A DNA stretch of 64,000 nt from positions 62,001-126,000 of the forward strand of contig JALNQF010000124.1 of NCBI GenBank assembly GCA_028456385.1, written 5' to 3'. The notes beneath the pieces were generated by a model. The model made no database searches. It saw only the letters and a program-made list of their open reading frames with translations, and had not been told where the DNA came from. Of the stretch, positions 48,121 to 59,015 are shown in pieces. Both the position numbers and the translations under genes were made by a program. The stretch is from Ophiosphaerella korrae (taxonomy: Eukaryota > Ascomycota > Dothideomycetes > Pleosporales > Phaeosphaeriaceae). The stretch's first letter is position 1; each line of letters begins with the position of its first letter.

Positions 48121-49166
48121 AGTCTACCGCGGCCTCGTTTGCCTGAATCTTGGACAGAGTCGACAATATCATGACTGTCCTTTCCAAGGGGTACTCGGAG
48201 TGTGAAGTACCACATTCTCCTGGTCTCGGTCCACACGGTTCCAAGGTTTAGCGCGATATATGGGATTCGCCTTCCGGAAGACAACAGTCAACGAGGGGCG
48301 ATTTGCTGGTAGTCAATTAGTGCTTGCGACGTGACAATCTAGTCACCTCTAACGCTGCAATTAGCACGTAATTATAGTAAAAGTGAGAATAGCTACCTTG
48401 ATCAGGCCAGTGGTGCTGTAACTTCGATGCTTAGCCTGCTATAATGCCTCCTACCTGCTTTTTCGCAAGCAAAAAGACCAAAATCTCCACAATTTTTTTC
48501 TAGTTGTGAGCATACCTACTCGTTGCTTGCTAACATGTAATCAGCAACATAAATACGATGCGCCGCCTCTCCATTATCTAGGCGTAGAGTAAAAACCATG
48601 CTCTTGATATTTGTGGCAACTAGAATGAGCCCTTTGGACTTCTCGCAAATAAAGGAAAGACCAAGAGCATTTTTCCAACTCAAACAATGCTAGAGCAAGC
48701 CAACTCTGTGATAATGATTTAGACTGTGTGCGAGTTGAATCCTATCATCGGGGATCCGAAAATAGCAGGCTTTCTTCGTAGACCTCAGTAATAAATTAGA
48801 AATATTAAAAGCAGACAGATACTTCGAGCAAAGTAAGCATAAGAAAGACTCCGGAAAAGTGGCTACACTGTGTGAAGAATATACCGAAGATGATGCAGTC
48901 ATTAACAATGTATCAGTGAGTCCAGGCTTCGGCAAAGAAACTACTCCAATTCTCCAGGTTTCTTGCTTTCGCTGTCGAAAACATCATGTCCAAAGTCCAG
49001 CGACCCTAATCAGGTGTATAAGTGGGGTCCTTTCGGTGGGGCAAATAGCGCTAGCACGCGTTAGCCTAAGCCCCGCCCCGTCGGGCTCTGAACAACATCA
49101 TGGTAACATCATTATTTCTTTCTCTATATGTACATGATAATTATCCATACACCCATATCACAACTC
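48121..49166. other. Spacer before tRNA gene
   Basis: No gene supported. A minus-strand frame at 48284-48078 lacks an ATG and a domain. Confidence 0.35.
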
Positions 49167-49269
49167 GGCACTTTGGCGGAGTGGTTAACGCGCTGGCCTG
49201 CTACTCATCCGGATGGATGGAAGTTAGCCAGTTCCTTCGGGAGCGTGTGTTCGAATCACACAGGTGTCG
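49167..49269 (+). tRNA. tRNA-Ser(GCU) with intron
   Basis: Cloverleaf assembled by eye. The acceptor strand GGCACTT (49167-49173) pairs with AGGTGTC (49262-49268), followed by discriminator G (49269). The anticodon stem CTGGC (49193-49197) pairs with GCCAG (49227-49231). The anticodon GCT is at 49200-49202. A 22-nt intron (49204-49225) sits at the canonical position after base 37. A long class II variable arm (TTCCTTCGGGAGC) fits Ser. The T stem GTGTG/CACAC closes a TTCGAAT loop. It decodes AGC/AGU codons. Confidence 0.92.
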
Positions 49270-49489
49270 CATAATACCGAAGAACCAACTACTTTTTTTG
49301 CGTTTCTAGCGGCTCAGAAACGGTCGATGGTTAGCTGGCTGCCCATCTCGCGAAAACAATTCTGATTCACTTTTTGCTTGTAGGGTTAGGAAATAGTCAG
49401 ATGTGTGAATGTAACATTTGATGCAGTGTGATGTGTTTATTTCTACGTTGTGATTTCTCAGCTAATCTACACACTTCATCTTACCCCAA

Positions 49490-50791
49490 CTACCTCCCCG
49501 GATTCATTCCATGCATAAGATCCGGTTTGTCGAGAATCATACCCTGCAGCAAAATCCACTGCCTGAGCCCATCCCAATCAGTGCCCTCCTCATCCCCCCT
49601 CCTCCACGTCTCCTTGAACCCCCAGGCCAGGGCAATGCGATCCAAGGCGGCGCGCTCATCCTCGCGGATATAGCGATCATACAGGGGAGTTCCGGGCCGC
49701 CAGACAACGCGATCGTGGTGGTCGTTGTGGGTGGTGAGGGCGACGAAGCCGAGGGTGCCGGTGCACAGGACGTAGGTGCTCATTCCGGCGAAGGCGTACA
49801 TTTTGAAGATGAAGGGGTCGATGAAGTTGGAGTAGACGGACATTTCTTGGGCAATCATGTAGAGTGCGAGCGGGGTGATGGCAGCGATGGCGGAGGGCAG
49901 GCCGAGCTTGGTGAAGGCGCGGTGGCGGCGCCAGGCTTTGGTGCGGTACGTGTGGTCCACGACGGTTAGTGCGAGTTGCAGGTTTTTCGCCTGGATGGCG
50001 GCGGTCAGCGCTTCGTCGGCGAGGTCGGCGGGGATGGCTTGTTTGGCGGAGTCGGGGGAAGGTTTGAGGTACTTGGGGGGCGAGGAGCCTTCTACGGGGA
50101 CGGGTTTGTGGGCATAGAGGTAGAGGGCTTCGGGGATGGCGAGGGGGTTGCCGAGGAGGCGCTGCAGGTGGATGTAGAGGCCGAGGACGTTGGGCGAGAT
50201 GAAGACTTTTTCGTGTCTGATGAGCTCTTCGGCGAGTTTGGAGAGCTGGGAGGGGGTGGGGAGTGTGTCGAGGGAGGAGGAGGTTGGGTTTGGTTTGCGC
50301 TTGTCTTCGCCGCCCAGGCCTGATAGGATTGCGCCTGCGGAGCTTTGGCGGACGGGCGTGCCGACAGGGAGTGGTTGGCGTGCGCGGATGGCAATGGCTT
50401 GGCGGGCGACATGTTCGAGCTCGTCCAAGGCATGGAGTATTACGTTTTCCTTCTCGATCTTGGGCGAGTTGTATATCGCCTTGATATCTGCTTTGGCCTG
50501 CTCAAATCTTGCCTTCAAGGCGGCCGTACTCTCGGGCAGCGACAATTTTCCCTTGCGTATGGCTTCCAGCTCTTCTGCATCTCTGTCCTCTATTTCTTTC
50601 AGATAGGCTGATGTGGTGTTGACGCTCCGTATGGGGGTTCGTAGTCGCACGACTTGTCTGCGTATTGAAGGCGTTTTGAGGGTTGATGCGGTCAGGAATG
50701 TGCGGCGGTTCGTTGGCTGGCGCAGTATGAAGTGGCACAATTGGCATATTGGCCGCGATGGTATACGAACAGGCAGGCTGCCGGGTTTCAT
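49490..50791 (-). CDS. Uncharacterised mitochondrial membrane protein
   Basis: Single exon, 433 aa, from the ATG at 50791; the frame is open to 50929, but the residues before it are unlike a targeting sequence. The start MKPGSLPVRIPSRPICQLCH and the next 60 residues are rich in Arg, Ser and Thr and poor in acidic residues, as in a mitochondrial presequence. A charged helical region (LKARFEQAKADIKAIY) follows. The C-terminal half has two hydrophobic segments (LPSAIAAITPLALYMIAQEM and YVLCTGTLGFVAL) around a short loop. It ends with a conserved-looking Trp-rich region (AWGFKETWRRGDEEG). I cannot name the family. An inner-membrane location is inferred. Confidence 0.75.
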   Translation of the reverse strand: MKPGSLPVRIPSRPICQLCHFILRQPTNRRTFLTASTLKTPSIRRQVVRLRTPIRSVNTTSAYLKEIEDRDAEELEAIRKGKLSLPESTAALKARFEQAKADIKAIYNSPKIEKENVILHALDELEHVARQAIAIRARQPLPVGTPVRQSSAGAILSGLGGEDKRKPNPTSSSLDTLPTPSQLSKLAEELIRHEKVFISPNVLGLYIHLQRLLGNPLAIPEALYLYAHKPVPVEGSSPPKYLKPSPDSAKQAIPADLADEALTAAIQAKNLQLALTVVDHTYRTKAWRRHRAFTKLGLPSAIAAITPLALYMIAQEMSVYSNFIDPFIFKMYAFAGMSTYVLCTGTLGFVALTTHNDHHDRVVWRPGTPLYDRYIREDERAALDRIALAWGFKETWRRGDEEGTDWDGLRQWILLQGMILDKPDLMHGMNPGR

Positions 50792-51567
50792 GGTGCTGAA
50801 TACGCGGCGGGCATCAACAATTTCTGGAGACGTCACGTTCGGGAGTGGAGCGGAGTGACGGACATGGCGAAAGCGAACGGTTAGGGTTTGCTTGGCGGCC
50901 TCTTCATGTTGAACCCCAACTTGCAGCATTTGCTTCTCCTTTCCCTGCAGGCAACTACACGATTAAAACTAAACTAGTGCTTTGGTATTGAAAAGCGAAT
51001 AAGGCTTTTGGATTGGCATATTAAAGCGCGTCCTACGAAATGCGATGTCCTCCTTGGGCACCTGTTCATGTCAAAGATTAGCGCGGCCCCACTATGCGTG
51101 CCCTCCACTGTCTTGACTGCTCCTCACTCGATATGGAATAATGCATTGCCTCGAAAATGCCGTCATGTCATGAGGTTCATATTGAAGTTGGAGATAGATG
51201 CGAGCGAGCTTTCATTGTTCGATAACTAGTCACGAGACTAGATCTTCAGCAGCCATGTGGCCAGGAAGTTCAAAAGCGAATTCTCGAATAATTGATAGGA
51301 ATCCTGCAATGAACATATATTGAATCAGGCCCATTATGGAATGTAGCAGGGCCGGACGCGCCAAGCACAGCCCTCCGGTATTGCGTATGATGCGCAGCTG
51401 GGATGCTTGGCAGCAACTGCACTCGAATGTTCCAGGCAGTGCAGAAACACCCAACTCCCAACACCAGACTTCACACATAATCAGGCTGCGGGATATCGCA
51501 GAAGCTGCACACACACTCACAGCAGAAGGAGGAAAACTAAACACGACGCAAGAGTGCACACGCCACG

Positions 51568-53029
51568 ATGCCCGCACCACCTCCCCCTCCGCCCATGCCG
51601 CCCATGGGACGAGGCGCTGGAGGGCCACCGCCGCCACCGCCAATGCCTGGCATGAAAGCGCCAGGAGCAAAACCGCCGTCAGGAGCAGGAAGAGTACGTC
51701 ATAGGCAGATCCCAGGAGCCAATAGATGCCGGTAACGCGGGAGTCGGTGCAGCGACAACTAACATGGCACAGGGAGCTCTGCTGTCCGACATTGGCAAGG
51801 GCACGCGGCTCAAGAAAGTCACCCAAATCAACGACAGATCAGCGCCGATAGTGGGCAAAGTCAGCGATGGGCCTAGTGCGCCGCCCATAGGGGGAGCGCC
51901 GCCGGTTCCTGGCATGGGTAGACCGCCAGCACCGCCCGCAGGACTCGCGCCGCCGGTGCCTAGAGGGGGTGGAAGCCGGGCGAGGAGCAACAGCGACAGT
52001 GGGGGCGGGGACAACGCCATGGCAGCAGCACCACAACTGGCTGGCTTGTTCGCAGGAGGCATGCCAAAGCTGAGGAAGTCGGGGGGCGTCAAGACGGGCG
52101 CGGATCAGGGCAATACGCCCTACCTTTCAGACCCCGAGACGTCACGAAGCTCAGCACCCAAACCACCGCGAGGCTCAGCGCCAAAGCCGCCTGGCGCACC
52201 GCCAGCACCACCGGTTCCAGGCGGACGGCCACCGCTCAACCCCGTATTTGGCAGCCTCAGAGACTCGCGACCGTCATCTGTTGCTTCGAGCATAGGCATG
52301 AAGTCGAAACCACCGCCTCCAATCGGAAAGAAGCCGCCTCTGCCACCACCAACCTCGCGCAAACTGTCAGGCATGGCTCCGCCACCGCCAGCATCACCAG
52401 CTCGAGCACCCCCAGTCCCAGGTAGTGCACCTCCCGCGCCTCCACCACCACCCCCATCATCAGCACCCAGCGCACCACCTCCACCGCCTCCAGGCGCCCC
52501 ACGAGCCCCTGCACGATCCACCCCTCCACCACCACCCGGCCCACCACCCTCCAAAGCCCCGGCCGACGACGACGATGACGACGACGACTACGACCCCTAC
52601 AAATACGACGGCAGCCCCTCCCGCGCACCACCGCCCCACAAACCCCCAAACGGCACCGCCCCCTCCCTCGCCGAACAAGCTGCCCGCAACGCCTTCGGCG
52701 CCTCCCATGGCCGCACCTCCCCCGCCGCCCCGCCTCCACCCCCTCCCGCCTCTGCCCCAGCACCGCCACCCTCCGCTCCACCACGTCCTACTGCTAGTCC
52801 CGCCCGCTCCATGCTTGACGCTTCCTCTTACACCCTGACCAACGGAGGCTCCTTGCGTTCTCCCACTTCTCCTGCTACTAAAGGCAAGGTCGTGCCCGTG
52901 CACGATCTCCGCTGGCGTTTCCAGGACGAGGCGCAGTTTCCGCACCCGAGGGACTTTTCCAATGGCGTCAAGAGGTATCGAGCCGGTAGGGGGAGTAGTG
53001 TGCCGTTGGATTTGAGTGCGTTTGAGTAG
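51568..53029 (+). CDS. Verprolin/WIP-like actin-regulatory protein
   Basis: Binds actin and WASP to promote actin patch assembly and endocytosis at the cell cortex. Two exons (51568-51693, 51773-53029; 79-bp intron) give 460 aa. The start MPAPPPPPPMPPMGRGAGG is polyproline. The splice joins R to GALLSDIGKGTRLKKVTQ, an intact WH2 actin-binding motif at about residues 42-60 with the LKKV core. The middle is long, Pro/Ala/Ser-rich with many PPPPP blocks (profilin/SH3 ligands) and an Asp-run near residue 300. The C-terminus RWRFQDEAQFPHPRDF matches the WASP-binding region of WIP/Vrp1. Large minus-strand frames here are composition shadows. Confidence 0.9.
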
Positions 53030-53264
53030 GGTTTGTTTAGCTTGGCGTTTGGAGGGACTTTATTGTTTTATCGTAGTGTTAGGTTAATTTAGAGAGTTGT
53101 GACGGATTGGCAAAGAGAATGGAGTTCTGCTGTGTATTACACATCAAAGCGGAGTGAGAAAGTGAAAGTATATACATCTATTAAACTTTTGATACTTGTT
53201 TTGCGCATGAAATCTACCACAAGAAAAAAACAAACACTACTCGTACACTCTATATCTATATCTA

Positions 53265-56200
53265 TCACGCCTTCTTCCCCTTGCCCCGCGGCACACGAAA
53301 CACCCAATAAAACCCTATAGCCCCCACAACATTGACCACGACATACACCCACAACAGCCCAAAATCCCGCCACCGCGTCTCCCAGCTCGAATTAATGCTG
53401 CGCAAAAACTGGTTCGTGGAATCCATCTGGCAGAACTTACACTCGCCTGTCGTCAAAGGGTCAGCCAAGAAGCCACCGGCGGCCGCAATGTAAGGCTGCA
53501 TGTAGGCGGCGCAGTCGGTATTCGCGGGCGGGGAGAAAGATAGGAATTCGGAGGCGGAGCAATTGGCGGGGGCTTGGCCGAGGGTGGTAGCCATGAAGGA
53601 GGAGACGAGGTACGTCATTGGATTGACCTAAGATGCATCAGCGCAAACTCTTAACAATGGACGAGAGTTTTGGCAAGCAACATACGCGATACATGAAGAT
53701 CCAAAACCTAGGCAGCAAACTTGGCCCCGCGAGAATCCCGCAGAACGCATACAACATGATGGACAATAGCGTGGCCAGCGCGCCGGCGATTTCCTCGCCG
53801 GGGGCCCCGGCAATGAGGAGGTGGGCGAGCGAGGAGGCGAAGAGGAAGGCGGCGAGGATGAGGAGGAGGGTGTGGAAGGCGCGGATGTCAACCTCGTTGG
53901 TCCATGCTGCGTTGCGGTAGAGGCCGACAGGATAGTACCAGACGAGGAAGCAGAAAATAGCCATGAACTATGCCAACTACGTTAGCCAGTAAAAAAGAAA
54001 AGGGGAGGTGGATGGTATACATACGGCATTCCACACCATTTCGATGGCGATATTACTTAGCAAAAACGCCTGCCAGGCATACGTTTTGCTCTGGCGCTCG
54101 CGGGCCTCGTACAGCGTGCGCTGGACAACGAACATGGGCATGATCTGGTACAGCAGCTGGATGACGACGAACAAAAACACAAACACGCCGAACATCTGGT
54201 TCTGCAGGCCCTGCATTGTGTTCACGCCCTGGAAAAAGGAGAAGCCGATTAGTAGCGCGGACCCGATGGTTAGGATCGCCTTGGAGTAGATGTACGAGGG
54301 CGTACGCCAGTACTGCTGTGCGCAGCGGCGCGCAACGGCGGATAGCTGCGTGGTGAAGGGTGCGGCGAAAGCCTGGTGTGAGCCCGGGGACGAGTGCATT
54401 GCCGCGGAGGGGTGGGCGGAGAGGGCGCGGAGGGAGGCCAGTTCGTCTTGGACGTGTGCGTATTCGGCGCTGGATTTCCACACTGCGGGCCAGTCGATGG
54501 ATGTTTGTGCGCCTGGGGCCGCACCGATGGCTTCGAGCATGTATTCCGCGGGATTGGTACCAGCGGTACAGGGCGGCGCGCCGTTGCGCGAGAAGTAGGA
54601 TAGAAGCGTCTTGGAGTCGCGCCCGATGTCGCCGAAGTAGACTGTGCGGCCGCCCTTGGCTAGCAAGAGGAGGCGATCGAAGCGCTGGAAGAGGAGGGAT
54701 GAGGGCTGGTGGACGGTGCAGAGGATGGCTTGGCCATTGCGCGTGAGTTTCTCCATGAGATCGCAGATTGACCACGAGGTTTGGCTGTCGAGGCCGGAGG
54801 TCGGCTCGTCGAGAAATAAGAGGAGTTTGGGGCGGGCGGCCAGCTCGACGCCGATGGTGAGGCGTTTGCGTTCTGGGGATGTTAGGGAGGGAGTTAAAAT
54901 AAATGAGATACGTACGTTCTACGTTTAGGCCTGAGCCTGGGATGCCGACGACTGCATCTGCGTATGGTTCCATGTCGAGGAGAGAAATGACGTGGTCGAC
55001 GTATGCGAGGCGTTCTTGCCGCGAGTATTCCAGTGGCTGGCGCAAGAGGGCAGAGAATTCAAGGGCTTCTCGTACTGTGGAGGTCTCGAGATGGATGTCC
55101 TGCTGCATTACGTATCCAGTCTTTCGTTGGAAAGACTCATCGCGTTCTCGTCCATCTACCAGCATGTTGCCCGAGATGACGCCCATGGTAGTTCGACTGG
55201 CCAAAACATCGAGCAAGGTCGTCTTTCCAGCTCCTGATACGCCCTGTTGATAGATCAGTCACCGTCCTTCCAACTGCTCAACAAGCTCACCATAAGCGCA
55301 GTCAAAGTCCCCGGCTTAATCCAGCCATCCACCGAGTCCAAAATCGTGCGCGTCTCCCCCTTAATCAGAATCTCATAATTGACCTTCTCCCAATGGAAAA
55401 TGGAAACCTGTTTCTCCACATTGTGCCCTGGCGAATTACTGCTGCTGATCTTCTCGCCGTTGTGCGCAGACGCACTGCCACTCTCTTCATCCGCTATCTC
55501 GCGCTTTTTCTGCATCTTCATCTTCGACCGCCGGAACACGAGGACCTCGCCCTTCGACCGCTCCGACGCAACGACTTCGCTCATGACGAGATGGGCAACT
55601 AGCAGGGCAATGGTTATGGCGACGACAATCCCGTAGTTGCGCCAGCGGTTTCCGTAGCTGTAGCGGAACGCCGTCTCAACGTAGGCGGTACCAGCCACGA
55701 AATTGGCGCCGGGCTGGGAGCCTTGGACAGCACAAGCGCGTTGGTCTGCGGCGATGTTTGCGTAGGAAGGACCGCTTGGGATGAATTTCGAGCACCCGAA
55801 TTCGCGGCCGTGGAACTCGTTGACCATGACGCTCTCGAAGCCGTAGGAAATGGGGTTGAGCCAGCGAAGCCAGCTAGCCCACCTGCAACAATTAGCATAA
55901 TTCGGTGTAGAGCGCGTGTGTAGAGGGCAGCTACGTACCCTTTCATGTACTGGATTGGGATGACGAATCCGGAGTACATGACGAGCAAGAGGAGGACGAT
56001 TGAACTGGGTGCTAAGGCTTGTGCGATGGTCTTTGTCATGGATGCGAAGAGGCGGAAGAACATGCTCATAGATAGCGTCATTGTGAAAGCGACGAGCCAG
56101 AAGAAGAAGAAGGGGCCGGGCTCGCGGCGAAGATTAGCCATGAAGTACAGCGTGGAGTTGACAACGAGCGAGTTGGTGATCTTGTAGGGGAGGTCTACGA

Positions 56201-58168
56201 TCATGGACGACAGCGCTTCGGCACTGGGATGGTATAGAGCGTAACGGTTGTGCTGTGGTAAGTTAGCAATGCATTGACGATGGAAATTAATGCAAATACC
56301 TTTTCGACGATTGTGCGTTTAGCATAGAGGGACATGATCTCTAACATACTACCAAATGCGTTGAGCAGGACCTGATTTGAGCGATTAGCCACTTCTTCGA
56401 AAACGAGTCGGAATACAAACCATCATGAATAAAACACCACCGCGCTGGAAGAAGGAAGCAGTAGTTTCCCTGAGGTTGTAGAATATGCTTGCAATAATAA
56501 GAGCTTCGAAGAAATTGATGGTCAACATGGTCAGTGGCACACTTGGGTCGTTTTTGATTCTTTGCACCTCGCGCCACATACAAAGCTTGACCTGTCCCCA
56601 GTACGACAGAGTGTAGGGTGACTTTTGGCGCTGTTTAGTTGATTTTTCCATCATTCTGGATTGGAAAAATTGCTCATGGCCGCCTCCGCCGATGGGGTGG
56701 GCCTGGTCGTACTGCTCGATATCCTGGAGTAATCTTTTCCTTTCGGGACTCTCTTTCCAGCATCGTGCGAAATCATCTGAGGTTCTTGGTGTTGTGTTTT
56801 CGAAACCGGTCCTAATTCGACGTTCAGAGGGTGATGTCATTGATGTTAGGAAGTCAGGAGTCGTTTGGGGCGCAGGACATTCGAATCCAAGGCGCTTGAA
56901 ATAGTCCCGTGCGTTTCTGGTTGAGCCGAAGTAAATTTGCCGGCCCTCATACAAAACAGTGACTTTGTCGAAAACCTATAGCGTGTTATTCGCTGCATCC
57001 TTTTTTTAAAAAATACACAAACTACTGACCTCATAAGCAGCCTGTGGCGCCTGATAGATAGCGACGCAGGTAGAAGCACCGAACACATCGCATTGGGTGC
57101 GAAGAGTCTTACAGAACTCCACAGCATTGGCCGAATCAAGGCCTCGTGTCGAGTTATCCCAAGTCTGTAACGGTGCAAAACTGAGGGCCGCTTCGGCAAT
57201 CGTTACTCGTTTGCGCTCGCCTCCACTGACACCTCGTACAAAGTCATTCCCGACCTTTGTGTTTATGGTATGACTCACGCCAAACATCGCCATTATAACC
57301 TGGAATGGTTAGCGTGAACAATGAACATTGAGAAGATGTCTTACATCGCGGAGATGCTCAGCATATCGTGCTCGAGCAATACCACCTGGTATCTGTCGGG
57401 GAGCACGAGCTAAAGCGGCAAAGTACAGCGTGTCTCCAACGCTTAGTTGAGGAAAGTGTGCATCTACTTCGGCTGTGTAGATGGCTTCGCCTCTGAACTT
57501 GGTGTTCATGTCTTTGGCTGCAATGCCTTGATAGTTTAGATATGAGTCTGGACCGACTTGGAATCCATGAGTCTCGCCAGATATCGTCTTCAATAGCGTG
57601 GAACATCCAGAACTACGATAATTAGCAAAAGAGACGAAATAAAAAAATCGAGTGCATACCCAGGTGGACCCAGGACGCATAATTGCTCGCCAGGGAGCAG
57701 TAAGCCGTCGAGATTTTGCAAGATGTCTATCTTTTGAGCACCCCTACCGAACAAGGATGGCAACTTCAAGATCTTATTTCCTACAGTCGATTGAAAGTCC
57801 GTCGGAGACCCTTTGCCCCAAACATTGAGGTCTCGGAAAGCAACACCAGCCACACGAGGCAGTGCTTCGTCGCTGCTATAGCGCAAATCATAAAATGCTC
57901 TGGCCCAGTCTTTTGCCCGAAAATGTTCGCTCTTGGGGTCGAGGCGGCTACCCTCAGCAGCAAGGAAAGGAGACCCAAGGTTATGTTGTTCTGATTGCGA
58001 TGTGAATCTCCGGACAAGGTTTAGTACTTCCCGGTCGTGTTCTTCTTCTTGTTTAGCTCCATCTGTATTACCATATTCAGAACTAGAGCTGGACTCCGCA
58101 CCATTTTGATTAGGATTTGGAACTTCGCGGTGCGCTGCATCCTCCACATCGCCTTTTTCGGTCAGCAT
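53265..58168 (-). CDS. PDR-type ABCG transporter (full-length)
   Basis: Plasma-membrane ATP-driven exporter of drugs, azoles or plant defence compounds, with (NBD-TMD)x2 topology. Eleven exons: 58168-57660, 57612-57345, 57299-57030, 56975-56421, 56371-56300, 56252-55939, 55882-55291, 55243-54916, 54872-54025, 53967-53686 and 53627-53265. Introns are 43-57 bp and all junctions keep frame; total 1466 aa. NBD1 has the degenerate Walker [13 protein letters not shown], signature [14 protein letters not shown] and [16 protein letters not shown]2 has canonical [12 protein letters not shown], degenerate signature [14 protein letters not shown] and [15 protein letters not shown]. This asymmetry is normal for the PDR family. 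Each TMD ends in the long extracellular loop with cysteines (for example FGCSKF; ECKFCQ). It is divergent from the Zn2Cys6 gene at 59016, which may regulate it. Confidence 0.95.
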
Positions 58169-59015
58169 GTTCTATGAATAGACTGTATGGGTCTGATGGT
58201 GATCTTGTTATTGGCTCGAAGGCCTGCTAATTAGTGTTAGTGGCCACGTGATAGGTGAAGACTTGGTAATATCTGTGAAGGGGATATCATCAAGAGATAT
58301 ATGGCATAAGGTCAGGATGGTGGAATTACTGAGCGCGTCCCACGTTTATTTGAAGGGTCTGAAGACGGGCTCCGACTTTTTGGCTCGCTGTGTTTCAACA
58401 AGTCAGGGCAGGGTTGTGATGAAAGTCCGAATGTCCAGTGAATACGCTAACAAGCCAAGAGCATTTTGGGATCATGTTGTAGATCCACATCTCACCAATT
58501 GTGCAGAGCCAAGAAGATGTGCAAACACGATGCTGATTTCTTTATCAATCCCCATTGGTGCAGTTTTTGATGACTTTTCGATGGTGAGGACTCGATGACG
58601 CGCGCAGATGACAGATGCAGGTGCTTACCAGATCTTGCACAGCTGTAGTTACTGTTAGATACACGACGATGTGCATAGTATTGCGGCTGCATGCCCCTGT
58701 AATAAGTTCATACTCCAGCAGTCTACACCTTGGCCATAAATTAGCTTCGCAAACCGTGGGTCATGACGTTATGACCCCGAACAATAACCTTACCATTCTG
58801 TGTAGAAGATTTAGTTTGAACTACAAGCTAGAATGAGCTAGAGTTGCGACAGTTCTGCCACGTGTGGTGAAACTGACAGTTACGTAGATGAGGTGCACTC
58901 GGACATTCGGTATTCTCGGCTGCCGCGGACACTACCAAAACTTCGTCTGCAGTCGGGTCTTGGCTCAGCTAGGGTTCTGTGACTCCCGGCTATCTCTGAC
59001 CCCGAAACTCCCACG
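58169..59015. promoter_or_regulatory. Divergent promoter region, ABCG transporter / Zn2Cys6 regulator
   Basis: An 847-bp region between two diverging starts, and the natural place for binding sites of the regulator. No specific CGG-type paired site was established by eye. Confidence 0.4.

Noticed and set aside
51230..51826. 198-codon minus-strand ORF upstream of and over verprolin exon 1
   Set aside because: It covers a promoter, exon 1 and an intron of a well-supported gene, and shows no domain.
52257..52945. Gly/Arg-rich minus-strand ORFs opposite verprolin
   Set aside because: Reverse complement of proline codons gives Gly/Trp/Arg runs; not genes.
53265..58168. Loss of key residues in ABCG NBD1 Walker A and NBD2 signature
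   Set aside because: This asymmetry (Cys for Lys in NBD1, LNVEQRKRLTIG in NBD2) is normal for the PDR family and is not a sign of decay.
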